Part shown: in pieces, positions 13,201-24,224 of the stretch
Layout of the letters: each line of letters opens with the position of its first letter
Numbering within the stretch: the first letter of the stretch is position 1
Origin: Ptychodera flava
Lineage: Eukaryota; Hemichordata; Enteropneusta; Ptychoderidae
Reading direction: 5' to 3'
DNA: 64,000 nucleotides
Assembly: GCF_041260155.1 (NCBI RefSeq)
Contig: NC_091944.1
Location: 11,907,272-11,971,271 of the forward strand
Position numbers and translations under genes: made by a program
The notes under the pieces: model-generated
The model's input: the letters and a program-made list of their open reading frames with translations, nothing else
The model's database searches: none
Told to the model about the DNA's origin: nothing

Positions 13201-14135
13201 AGAAAATGTATAAAAATTGGTTGGACCTTCGACAGTTGACTGAGAAACGGTTGGCATGTAGTTGATTTTAATCATGTGAGTTTAGGAAAGGCGTGTTGAA
13301 ATAAGTTTTTGCTGTACTATAAAATCACAGAACTATTTAAAAAGTTTTGAATTTTTGAAAGTTGTTCTTAGCTACCAAAAGCACTCGGAATACCAGGGTT
13401 GTCTGTTATTAATATAAACTGTTGACCATGTGTCCTCTCCTGTATGAAAGCAGTATCAACTTTGCACGGCGTGAAATAGAAATACGTCATAGAGATAGCG
13501 AAAACCATTCCAATATTTTTATCGATGCATTATATTCGCCCGTGCATCAAGATCTAAATTCATTTTGAAAGCGAAACCTGAGCCTTCAAAGCTACGGACT
13601 GTTATATTTGAATTTAAATTTGATTCATTTTCGTCAACTATCTGCACTTCACTTCCATCTTGTTATGCCCTTTCAGTGACCTCTTTGGTAAGTCTGATGT
13701 GTGTTCTTGTGTGTATATCTTACTAAATTAGAAACATAATTTCTCTCACTGTAGGGTATTGGATTGACTGACTTGCTGCTGGTGCAATAGCATACAATTC
13801 GGCATATATGACTGTGTGACATTCATGAAAATCCAGCATTTTGAGTTAGCGGACTTACTACCTTCTTGTTCCTCGTTTAATTCAACCCTGTCATTCTCCT
13901 TTATGACTGATATCGGCTCAAAGAACTCTAATTTTCGAGAAGTTCCCCTGTCGTCTTTTAGTACCAGGCAAATCGTGTTGATCTTTATGTCGTCACTCTT
14001 AAGGTCAAATAATTCAGCATTGTCTTTCACGGTTTGTGCCAACTCATGGATGGTGTCAGTCTCTAGACAATGCAATGGCAGCAGATTTCCCTTGACTCGA
14101 GCGTGACGTACATATATTTTCTTTTTTCCGCTCAT
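10252..14135 (-). CDS. Gene B: two ubiquitin-like modules plus IFI44-like GTPase, five exons
   Basis: Proposed exons: 14135-13859, 12895-12608, 12062-11971, 11141-10766 and 10511-10252. They total 1293 nt (430 residues plus stop). Exon 1 starts MSGKKKIYVRHARV and is a clear beta-grasp module with its helix at TIHELAQTVKDNAELF. Exon 2 (from EVFIKHRQ, helix near DVPDKIRQRLEDF) is a second one. Exon 3 has the P-loop GTPGHGKSST, exon 4 has IDFPG (G3) and exon 5 has THIDK (G4). Exons 3 and 4 are 92 and 376 nt, exactly as in gene A, with the same phases, although the proteins are well diverged. The exon 1 and exon 2 donors are ambiguous by a few bases (13859 or 13862; 12608 is the phase-compatible choice). 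Extra Ubl exons between 12.9 and 13.8 kb are not excluded, but I see none. Gene B lies head-to-tail between gene A and pseudogene C. Confidence 0.75.
12269..12572. mobile_element. Possible short TIR element (MITE) in gene B intron 2
   Basis: The stretch begins GGTAGTATGCACTT and ends with an imperfect inverse, GCGCGTTCTACC. Flanking TAA trinucleotides may be a target duplication. The interior includes AAATGGCCGCCAT and CTTTCGG-type words and has no coding potential. The inverted ends are imperfect and short, so this is tentative. Confidence 0.4.
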
Positions 14136-15837
14136 AGCTGTGTCTATGTTTCACCGTTATCGCGGTGCTGCAAAAAAACCACGTCATCCAGTAGGGCTAG
14201 ACAACATTCAAAACAATATAAGCGACAGCCAGCAAACGACTGGCTTGGTTAATACATTAGGATGCTCATAAAAACGCCATATTAATCATTGACTGATGCG
14301 AGTTGATTACTGACTTCGGGGAATTCCAAACTTAAATGCCAGGACTACCTGCATTTGAAACTATTTTCAATTACCTGTCCGAGACTTTACGTTGAAACTT
14401 TGGTTAACCAACGATGGAAACATCGATGCACGTGAAACTCTTTCCGTTGACATCAATTTTAATTTGAAGGCGGCTGTATCTGTCGCTGCTCCTTTCCACC
14501 TTGAAGCCAAATGCTCGTGAAGACGAGACAAGCCTAGAGCAGACAAACTACGTCATATCAACTTACTGTGTTTTGTGCCATTGTTTCTTTCAGTATTTAC
14601 GACAGTTACTTGTGCATTTGTGAAGAAGATACATAATGGTCGATATGGTGGAAATGAATATACAGGAAAAATAACCTTATGTTGACGTTACAGTAAGAGG
14701 GTAGCCGCTCCTGAAAACAAATGGACATGTATCGATAAAGAGCCTATAAGGGATGCAAATGCTCTCATGCTAGCCCCTGGCCACCGTAGTTCATTACCCG
14801 TGTATGCAGACAAAAGTATTGTTGTTATAGTGTACAATTGATTATCAATGAAGTCTGCAAAGTAATGCAAAAGAGCAAAGATTCTTCATTTATGTTTGAT
14901 ATTCATAAAAAGGCAGAAATAAACAGAAAACATAAACTGCAAGATGCATGCTGATATTTCACATTTTTTTAATTTCAAAATATATTGATGCAGCCATGCA
15001 ACATTGCTGTGAAATGAATTTTATGTCCTATGGTCGTAAAGTACGAACTCATATTATTTCGAATTTCAAAATTTGATTTACTCTTCTTTGACTCCTTTAT
15101 GGAAATAGTGAACTAAATTACTCTCCCAGTAAATGACAAATGAAGTACAGCGTAATCATCCTGGTGACCATTGGCAGCGGGCTGGAGGTACAATACTAAT
15201 TTTACCGACATATGCCACTATTTAAATTCTGTGCATAGACTGGGCATCCAGATCATGGTATGTGATATACGATGCCTTCTTCACAGTAACTGGTGACATA
15301 AAATAAGAATCAATAATACTGATAATGAATGCAGTTTGACTTACTTTTACAATGGTATATTGATTGTCGATGATTTACCGTGTCGAGGCGCTCCGATGAA
15401 AGCAATGTTCACATCGTCACACTTTTCTTTGATGTCATCTGAAAATAAAAGCGATAACAGTAACTTACAAATAACATAATAGCTTCGGTAGTAACAATTT
15501 CAAACAAAATCTGTAACCTTTAAGCTGAATAAACACGACAGCGAATATTTAACTTAAATATAAAGTCAGCAACATCACTTGACATCGAAATTAGAACATT
15601 AAAATAAGAAGACACATGAACGAATAGCATTTGATCAGGAGACCAACATTTAGAATTTGACAATGTTGTGTAATAATAACAATTTCAATGAAAACAACGT
15701 GTTCACCAACCAAGTGTTATGATTCCCATTTATTTTGTTTGTATCAGAAAACTCGAATCTTCTTGGGTCTATATCGATGACCTTGTTTGAGCTATTCAAA
15801 ACCCGACCTCGTCCCCTGGTTTTGAAGTGATTGTCAT

Positions 15838-15838
15838 C

Positions 15839-15883
<45 letters not shown>

Positions 15884-15885
15884 AT
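15838..15885. repeat. GATGAT microsatellite
   Basis: About 15 GAT triplets followed by ATT triplets, next to the second Ubl relic of pseudogene C. Confidence 0.9.
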
Positions 15886-15999
15886 CATTATTATTATTAT
15901 ATTTTATTTTTTTTTCTCAAATAATCAAGCTTTCAACACATGTAACAAAAACTCTAGTACTATTATTGACTCACCTTCACGAACACTATTTGATCAACA

Positions 16000-17350
16000 T
16001 TGAGTGGCGTAGTAGTGGTAATTTAGGACGAACGCCCATCAAAGCATAGCCACAAATATATAACTAAACAAAAATTAAAGAAAGTAAATGCTGAAAAAAT
16101 AGTTGAATATCTAAACCTAGTTCCATGGCATGTCATTGAGGCCATTGACAACATTGATGATGCTTGGCAAGTATGGAAGTGTCTTATAATGATATAATTT
16201 AATATGCATGCATCAGTGATATATTTAGAGCTCCAAACAAGCAATGTAAATGGTATAGTGAAGAGATTGCTAAGTTGAAGCAATTTAGTTGGGCGATAAT
16301 TTCCAAGTTCCTGTGTCTAGCCTTTCTCAAAGATTGCAGAAATTCCAAATATCAAATATCGTTTGAAATAGATGACACAATCACTTGAGCAGTGGACATA
16401 AAACTTTAAAAGAAGGCGACATCGATATCACTTATCGGAAAAACAGAAGAAAAATCACATTCATTCAAACATAAGTCAATATGCTTGGGACTCTCGATCA
16501 ATGTCAAATGTTACTAATGAGTTTGTTCCTGGTGCAATTCAAAATACTGTCATCCCAAGCATTGAAATAAACATCAACATACACACCACTGCTTCTGATA
16601 TTGCTCATGAGTTTCATAAATTTTTTACAAGAATAGGTGTAAACCTAGCAGCTGCTCCCCAATCCCCTTCAAAATTTGATATGAACTATCTGGATGGGTA
16701 TATTACAAGCCCAGTGACCTGGTTCTGTTTTGAAACTCTCTCACCATATGACAAAGACATTTTGCGTCTGTTAAATATGAATAAGGCTTCCGGTCGAGAC
16801 AGCTATCGGGCACAAATATCAACTCCTGCCATTTCGAACATTATTACCTATTTTTTATCCTTTCTCTAGCGATCGCCGACATTCCGTGTAATTAGAAATA
16901 GAAATCTGCAAGAATTTCTGCAATCTTGCAGAAAGGCTTAAGACAGACACTTTGAAATTATCGCCAAATATCGGTATTGCCCGTGATCTGTAAGCTTCTA
17001 GAACGCTATGTTCACAACCACGTATATGACTATGGTATGAAAAAATAATCATATACTTTATCCTTACCAATTACGATTTAGAAAACAATCATTCTACTCA
17101 ATCTTATCTACAAAGACTGAGTTCATGCTGCGCTTCATTCAGGTAGGATGGTTGGCATAGTGGCTCTTGATTAACGCAAAGCGTTTGATACCGTTGATCA
17201 TGCCTGTCTTGATGACAGCAATGGCTGTTGATTTCAATCATGGTACTCCAAGAACAAAAGCAAGATTTTTTTATTAATGGCATTTGTTCTTAAACTGGTA
17301 CAATATCAACAGGACTTCCCCTTTGATCTATACTAGGCCCATCTATATCA
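16000..17350 (+). mobile_element. LINE fragment (CR1/L2/Jockey-like reverse transcriptase)
   Basis: Upstream reading shows the linker seen before non-LTR reverse transcriptases (VEYLNLVPWHVIEAIDN, then a WKCL block). An open stretch at 16501-16869 follows, with IAHEFHKFFTRIGVNLA and LLNMNKASGRDS, which match the N-terminal RT region (consensus NKAPGxDG). Further on, out of frame, are FRK...HSTQ, VGIVALD followed by RKAFDTVDHACL (RT motif A), and GLPL...SILGP. Several frameshifts and stops are present. The fragment ends in the RT domain and lacks the 3' end, which is odd for a LINE and suggests later deletion. It lies between the exon 1 and exon 2 relics of pseudogene C. Confidence 0.7.
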
Positions 17351-17438
17351 TCTCTTAAGAAGAGGCGAGTTCCGTTTATATTGATGCCCTCACTCTTGAG
17401 GTGGAATAATTCAGCGCTGTCTTTTACGGCTTGTGCTA

Positions 17439-18945
17439 TAGTCCGTGGGCTGGAGGGGCCCACCGTGCACCCCCCCCCCCCGCCATAAACCTACTACATG
17501 GGTATTTTTTTGTTCTTTGGGATCTGCTGAACTAGAAAAAAGATGTTAACATTGGATATTTTGGGATGCACTACCTGTCTGCACTGGTTTTTGATTTGTA
17601 TGTACTGCAAAAAATGGCGAAAAATGGGTAGGGGTAGGGGGTACTATATCCTCCCCTAAATTGAGTAAACTAGCATGAAATAGCACAAACCTTACATTTT
17701 TGGAAAGCTCAGATACTGCTCTTTCTGAGGAACACCAACTTTAGCAAAATTAATTTGTGTACATAGAATAGGACGACTTTAAAATGAATTTTTTTGACAA
17801 TTTTGAAATTTTTTACCCAAAATACCATGTAACAATTGTGATTTACTTTTTATTAAGCAAAATTTTCACAACTTTTTGTGTTTAAATTATTTATTCTGAC
17901 ATATTAAACAAGAAAAAAAAAGTGTTAACATCAGATATTTAACTATACTTATCTAGAGTCAACTTTGAATTGCGTGTATCTGTATGGGATGTGGAAAAGC
18001 TGGGGGTAGGGGTACAACATTCTTTCCTTGATGAAGTAAACTGGCTTGAAATGCCATATACCTTATAGTTTTAGAAAGCTTAGATACTGGTCTTTCTAAA
18101 ATGCATAAGGTTTTAGTAAAAATATGACGTCATAGAATTGGATAACTTTAAATCGATTTTTTCTGGTAATTCAGCATTTTTCACCGGAAGAAAATACGAT
18201 TACTATTGTTTTCTCCCAATGAAGCAAATCGAACAGATTTATGGATGTTATTTACTAATTGCAATGTGCTGAAGAAGAAAATGAATGTTAAAATTGGGTA
18301 TTTACAATGCATTATTGTCTCTACTCACTAAAATTGCAAGTTTTGCTACATTGGTATATCGTGAATGGGCATTTTATTGTTATGCAATGAACTAATGCAA
18401 AGCCTTAAAAAGAAGACTTTAAAATGCGCACACATAGTCATATTGCCATTTTCTCCTTAAAGTAAATAGATTGTTGATGACTGTCTATTTTTATAATTTA
18501 CTTTTTAAATATTTTTAAGGTTGTGAAAATTTTGCTTAATAAAAAGTAAATCACAATTGTTACATGGTATTTTGGGTAAAAAATTTCAAAATTGTCAAAA
18601 AAATTCATTTTAAAGTCGTCCTATTCTATGTACACAAATTAATTTTGCTAAAGTTGGTGTTCCTCAGAAAGAGCAGTATCTGAGCTTTCCAAAATGTAAG
18701 GTTTGTGCTATTTCATGCTAGTTTACTCAATTTAGGGGAGGATATAGTACCCCCTACCCCTACCCATTTTTCGCCATTTTTTGCAGTACATACAAATCAA
18801 AAACCAGTGCAGACAGGTAGTGCATCCCAAAATATCCAATGTTAACATCTTTTTTCTAGTTCAGCAGATCCCAAAGAACAAAAAAATACCCATGTAGTAG
18901 GTTTATTGGGGGGGTGCACGGTGGGCCCCTCCAGCCCACGGACTA
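17439..18945. mobile_element. Foldback DNA transposon inserted in the pseudogene C first exon
   Basis: The ends are perfect inverted repeats beginning TAGTCCGTGGGCTGGAGG. Inverted similarity continues for roughly 420-440 bp per arm (17439-17880 and 18525-18945). The element is flanked by a 3-bp duplication CTA (17436-17438 and 18946-18948). The exon sequence on the two sides matches gene B exon 1 on either side of the same point, which confirms a clean insertion. The interior (about 645 bp) encodes nothing recognisable, so the element is non-autonomous. The 3-bp duplication would fit Harbinger- or CACTA-type transposases, but the ends do not settle the superfamily. Confidence 0.85.
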
Positions 18946-19099
18946 CTAGCTCATGGACGGTGTCGATCTTTAGGCATTGCAATGGCAGGATATTTCCCAT
19001 GACTCGAGCGTGATGCACGTAAATTTTATTTTTTCTAGTCATAGCTTGAATGTCTGTGTTGAATGGTCTATGCAATGAATGGTACAAAAAACCTAGGTC

Positions 19100-22000
19100 G
19101 GCTCACGAGAGATTGAGAATATTCCGAAGGATACAAAAGATAGCCAGCAAATAACTGACAGGGTTTACACAATACACATGCGCATAAAACACCAGGATTA
19201 AAAATTGGTTGATGTTAGGTGATAACTGAATTCGAGGAATTCAAAGTGAAAATGCCTGTACAGCTTATAAACTATTCTAAATTACCTGTCTCAGAGTAGA
19301 CATTCAAAGTATGCTCACTTAAAAAGCCTTAACGTGGCTACTAGTGTATGTTTGTGCGACAGAGGCTGAGTAGTCCTTAATATGATTTTGGAAGCGATGA
19401 GTTGTTCTGTTTCTACGAAGTATGCCTAGAATAGATTTATTACGTATCTCTCACTCAAGCTCCATAATGCCAAATAGAAAACAAATGACCCCGTGCGTTG
19501 TCGCATATGTTTTTGCTCATGTCAAACTTTGGAATAAGGAATTTATATATACTTTTATCCGAACAATTCAGTGTACTCCTTATCTCATTTATGCATGGCC
19601 TCATGTGATAACCATGCAAGTGATCATTGAGTTAATCATTTACATGTAAAGCTGCCATACTGGTTGACATGATCACATATCACGTGCTACAGATGACGCA
19701 TTCGTCTGTTGGGTAATTCAAGTAAATTGCTGTTCTATTGTGAAAAACAAGTTACTGTACAGAACTACTGAGGTAAGCCCTAAAATATATTCTGTGATCA
19801 GCTTGAGACCACATGTTACATTTCAAAGGTCTCGGAATGGCTTATGTTACGTGCATTTGTGGGTAACTTGTTTCCAAATTGCTATCCCTTTCCTTGCTAT
19901 TCATTTGTCGGGATTCTTACAGCATTAAGTCACTTCCTAAGAATCATAGAACATATTAACTAATTACATCAATAAGATATTAGACCGAACATGACATCTT
20001 TGCTTGTGTGCTAAGGCAAGGGCTATTTTCACAATGATTATCACTACAATAGTATTGTTGAAAGGAAAACCGAAGTATGAGATGCGCTAAAATGTAAGAC
20101 AGTTGATAATGTAATCAACACATTTTATTTCGTAGTACCAAACTGGTAGGTAGCTCTAATGAGAGTTCACGTTTAACAATAGGTAACCATTTAAATACAA
20201 TTTACTAAGTGCAATCAAGTTGGGCTGGCGAATTAAACGTTAAAACTATGCCATAAATTGCCATCTGAAATCTTTCTGAAAAAACAGCTGTTATTGTAAC
20301 TAGCCCTAGACATGCTTTTCTGATCTTATCTTGCTGATCTTATCTAATTAAATAGTATCTGTGACTGCACGACTGTACATGTACAACAACCAGTGTGACT
20401 AAATGGCGATAATTTATTATGCTCAGAGACGCTCTTAACTCGATTAGTAATCAAAAGGCATGAGTTTACACAGCCTTGTGCTATCACTAGGCTTTTAAAT
20501 CATGTGACTATTTTCCGGCTAATCATGATGACGGAATTTCAAAACTCGATCTTTAGATGATAACCTTAAAAAATGTTTTTGTTTGCCGTCCGCGTGCTAG
20601 TTGGTTTTCAGGCGAAATCTGAAAAAAACCACAAATCCTATGTTGGATAATGTGGAACTTTGTGCCCTTTCTCTGTTCGCGATGACACATTGAGAGAGCC
20701 ATCACTTAGCAGTTAACTGAAATGTCGCAAAAAACCAAAAGCAACGCAAATGTCTTACAATCGCTTCAATAAAAATTGCTTAAAGACACTTTTGGCAATC
20801 CCTTTGGATACCAAAATCCGCGTTGTCAGTATCCGCGACTAATCACGATATTGGATCTGCAGCAGGGAAAGCAGGTACAGTGAAATGTTCGTTGTTGAAT
20901 GCTCCAAACAGTTCGTACGAAGTTTAAGTTGCTCTTACTTTGAACATTTTTTCTGCTGCCAAACGATCGGGTCATTTATAAGTCTGGATTAGAATTCAGA
21001 TGTTAAAATATCAATGGCCATTACACATGCACAGGCTGTCTTGACAAACAGGATACTTTTATACGTTTATGGTATCCAACCAACGGGAAGAAGGATAACA
21101 AACTTGTCGATACGCAGAATTCATAATTCACTCTTAGCCAAACGTTACAGCTAATGGAGCATTTAACTTAACAGACACTGTTCTCAGGAGTAGAACTATT
21201 TGACTCTCGAGACACTTACAATATTAACGAGGATTTGCACCCATGGCTGTTATCATTTGTTCAGCTATCCTCTCTCCTTACTGCAATAATTGCAATTGTA
21301 TGAAAGAGATAGTACTTTCAACTTTTACCAATATGTTTGGCATTTGTATTCTGAGTGTCGACTACATACTTTCAACATAACTCAGTTACTTTCACAGTGT
21401 AACATTTGACATTTTTAGTGTTTGAAAGAACACCTTTTGTACTACCTAACATTTTGAAATGCATAGTGTAGAGTTTGACAAAACAACCAGTTGTGGACTG
21501 TCACACTGGTATCCACTGGTATGTTGCTTATTGCCATTGTTTATTATGGAAATTTTATTCAGACTCCGAGTCACAGTCACCTAACCATAACTATGCTTGT
21601 TGTTCGTACACAAGTTCAACTTGTGTTTCAAAGCATTGCTTTAAACTTGCTTCTTGAAGTGCACAATAAAAACTGCATTGTAAATATAATACTTCAGTTT
21701 TCACACTTTTAACCAATTAACCGATTGGAAAGTAAAGGTTTATGGGATATATCTATGTTGTTCCTGTGTTTGTTTATTTGTGTTTTATTTTTGCTGGCAA
21801 GCTGATATGTTTTCAAGAAGGACGGCAAACAAAGAATTTTCTTTTAATGGCTTTATCCATTTGTCAGCATTCTCTTTTATTAACTGCAAAGTGTTGAATA
21901 TTGCATTTCAGCCTGGGCGACTGGACTTTGTCCAATTACACACTTGACTATAACTGAAATCAAATATTTAAGTGCCAGCCAATGATAGATAATGTTTACA

Positions 22001-22340
22001 CCGTTTCACTGAACGTTAAGTCATGTGAATTTATAGCGTATTGTTGATACCTTGATTGGAAAATAAAACTGGAATTAAGATTGATTTAAGATAAGAAATT
22101 TGGTTTCTGCGCAACAGTCAGGTAAACGTAATGGTTCACCTTGAATATTTTAGATATACAAATCTGAAATTCAGTGGCGAGCAACTACTTTTGTCGAAAC
22201 CTCTGTCAGCATTTACGACTGCGTCACAGAAAGTACGGCCTTTCGCCCTGCTAAGGGCGGTCATGTAAACAGGTGGTGTTTACATTTGTCACTGTAATAC
22301 CTTAGCGCGCATAGCGTATCGCCGTCAGAAGTTTAAAAAC
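19100..22340. other. Gene-free interval between pseudogene C and gene D
   Basis: This holds the presumed divergent upstream regions of C (minus) and D (plus). I found no exon with both coding bias and splice signals, no RNA gene and no transposon terminus. The small open frames at 19422, 19740 and 21475-21712 look random. Confidence 0.5.
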
Positions 22341-22349
22341 GTACAGACA

Positions 22350-22356
22350 TATAAAA
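22350..22356 (+). promoter_or_regulatory. TATA box of gene D
   Basis: TATAAAA sits 65 bp upstream of the proposed ATG at 22421. That places a start site near 22380 and leaves a short 5' leader. An ATG immediately followed by TAG at 22359 would lie upstream of that start and so outside the transcript. This supports the choice of first exon but is not proof. Confidence 0.45.
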
Positions 22357-22420
22357 ACCATGTAGTTTACTTGTGTAATTGTAACGTTTCCGATTCTATC
22401 TCAGATCGTTTTGTTTCGCC

Positions 22421-24165
22421 ATGAAGCAGTTAATCAAGATCTTTTCAGAGACAGATTCCTACAGCCAAGCGCCTGGTGAGGTCGAAAAGCTGTTGCGTGG
22501 TGTTTTCAAGACTCAAGTAGACAATGGACATGTATCAATCGAGAAATGGACAGACACAAAAGGGCCCCGAGTTCATTATCAAACTGAAACTGCGGTGCTT
22601 GTGTTCACTTCAGCACAAATTTCTGAGCTCCATCTTCCGACACAACAAGATGATGCTGTGAATCTATGGGCTAAAATACAAAAGCTGTTCAAGTATACGA
22701 AGCCTAAGGGTGCGTGTAATTAATGCGATCATTTTACTTATTTCTTACTAAGTTATCTCTACCAATAATGTGAAAGTTCAACTCTTTTGTACACATTATG
22801 ATAATGTAAATATTAATTTTAATCATAAAATTCATACTTTTCAAACAGAACGTGATTAATTATTACGGAGCATGCAATTTGTATTTATTACTCAATATCA
22901 TTTCACAGCTTTGCTCCTTTCGCCTAATGTGTTCAATATTCTGCAAAGACGTCTGAGTCAGAGAGTGCATCATTAGGAAAATTAATTTTTATGTTTTACG
23001 TTCATTTTAGGATCAATTATTGTCGTGATATACGGAGACGATACTTCAAGTGATATCGAGGAAGACAAAGTCCTTCATGAGAAATGGCACAGAGTCTTCA
23101 AATTCAATGATAAGCACGCAGAGTATCCACTATTACAAGACCGGTGTTTTTCTTTGAGTAGAAAGTTCAATGACCTACAGAAGAGAACATTGAGAAACTA
23201 CATGAATGAAATTGCATTCTTTCCGACTCTTAACTCGAGCCATAATGTACTCGTCGTTGGAAACGATAAGCATATACAGAGATTTCGTGCAGATCTCAAT
23301 CGCCACCCTTTCCTTCACCTGCGATCTCAGTTCAGCATAACCAGCAGGAAGGTTTCCGTAGACGAGTTATTCCGGCCTGCGCATCAAGAACCGACTAGTG
23401 GAACATTTTTAATGAGTCTTCATTACTTAAACGAAGATACTTCTTCAATTATCAGACAAGGAGTCAAAGAAAAGACTGGGAACGAGCCTCCTGGTAAATG
23501 GACACCATGGGGGATATTTTCTGGTGTCAAGCGCTATTTCTCCAATAAACTTTCCGATTTAGGCAAATATTGGTCTGGCAGCACTTTGCCGAAATTCGAT
23601 CGTATCCTCCTCCTCTGTGAAGAAGGTTCTAGCTTTCAAGAAATATACAGTCATCAGGAAACACTGCGTTTTCATATAGTGCAACAGTTCAGTATTGGTA
23701 AGAATTATTTAATATGTCTTCTAGAGAGCTTAAATTTCTTAAATTTGTTAAATATACGTACTGAAGTGGACGATTGGAAGGAAAGCTTTTCAAAATAGAT
23801 AGATAAAAAATAGATAATAAGAGATAATAAGAGATATATACAATGCAGTATTTTACATTTCATGATATGTAGCAATGTTGAGTTGATTTTTAGGAATGTT
23901 CTATAAGCAAGGTGGTATTTATCGTTACAGATTCCAAGAGCACAAACATGCCCTTTGAAGTGCTACCAGTACTTGCTGGAGATAAACCTCAAACGGAGGA
24001 AGACAAAATTTCTATGATAGCGATCATGAAAAAATTCATTAAACGTGATAATCGAGAATATTATGATGACTTAGCAGACATACTCGAATGTCACAAAACT
24101 GATGATAAATGGTTCCTGCATATGTACATTATGCATCTTTGCCATGCAGGCTATCAACAAGGTAT

Positions 24166-24224
<59 letters not shown>

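Larger units (their letters stand above)
14400..19042 (-). pseudogene. Pseudogene C: relic of a Ubl/IFI44-like GTPase gene, split by transposons
   Basis: Remnants follow the order of gene B. The first exon starts with ATG at 19042 (MTRKNKIYVHHARVMGN, close to gene B exon 1). It is interrupted at HELV by the foldback element at 17439-18945 and resumes at 17438 with AQAVKDSAELFHLKS. A piece of the second Ubl exon lies near 15835-15735 (KVIDIDPRRFEF, compare KIIDIEEREFEF in B). A P-loop exon at 15438-15345 reads GAPRHGKSS, with arginine where the paralogs have glycine, and then meets a stop. A G-domain remnant at about 14527-14400 reads ASRWKGAATDT and needs a frame change to reach SFTCID. No last exon was found before gene B begins. 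The LINE piece at 16.0-17.35 kb lies between its first and second exon relics. The insertion, stop and frame change all argue that it is dead. Confidence 0.75.
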
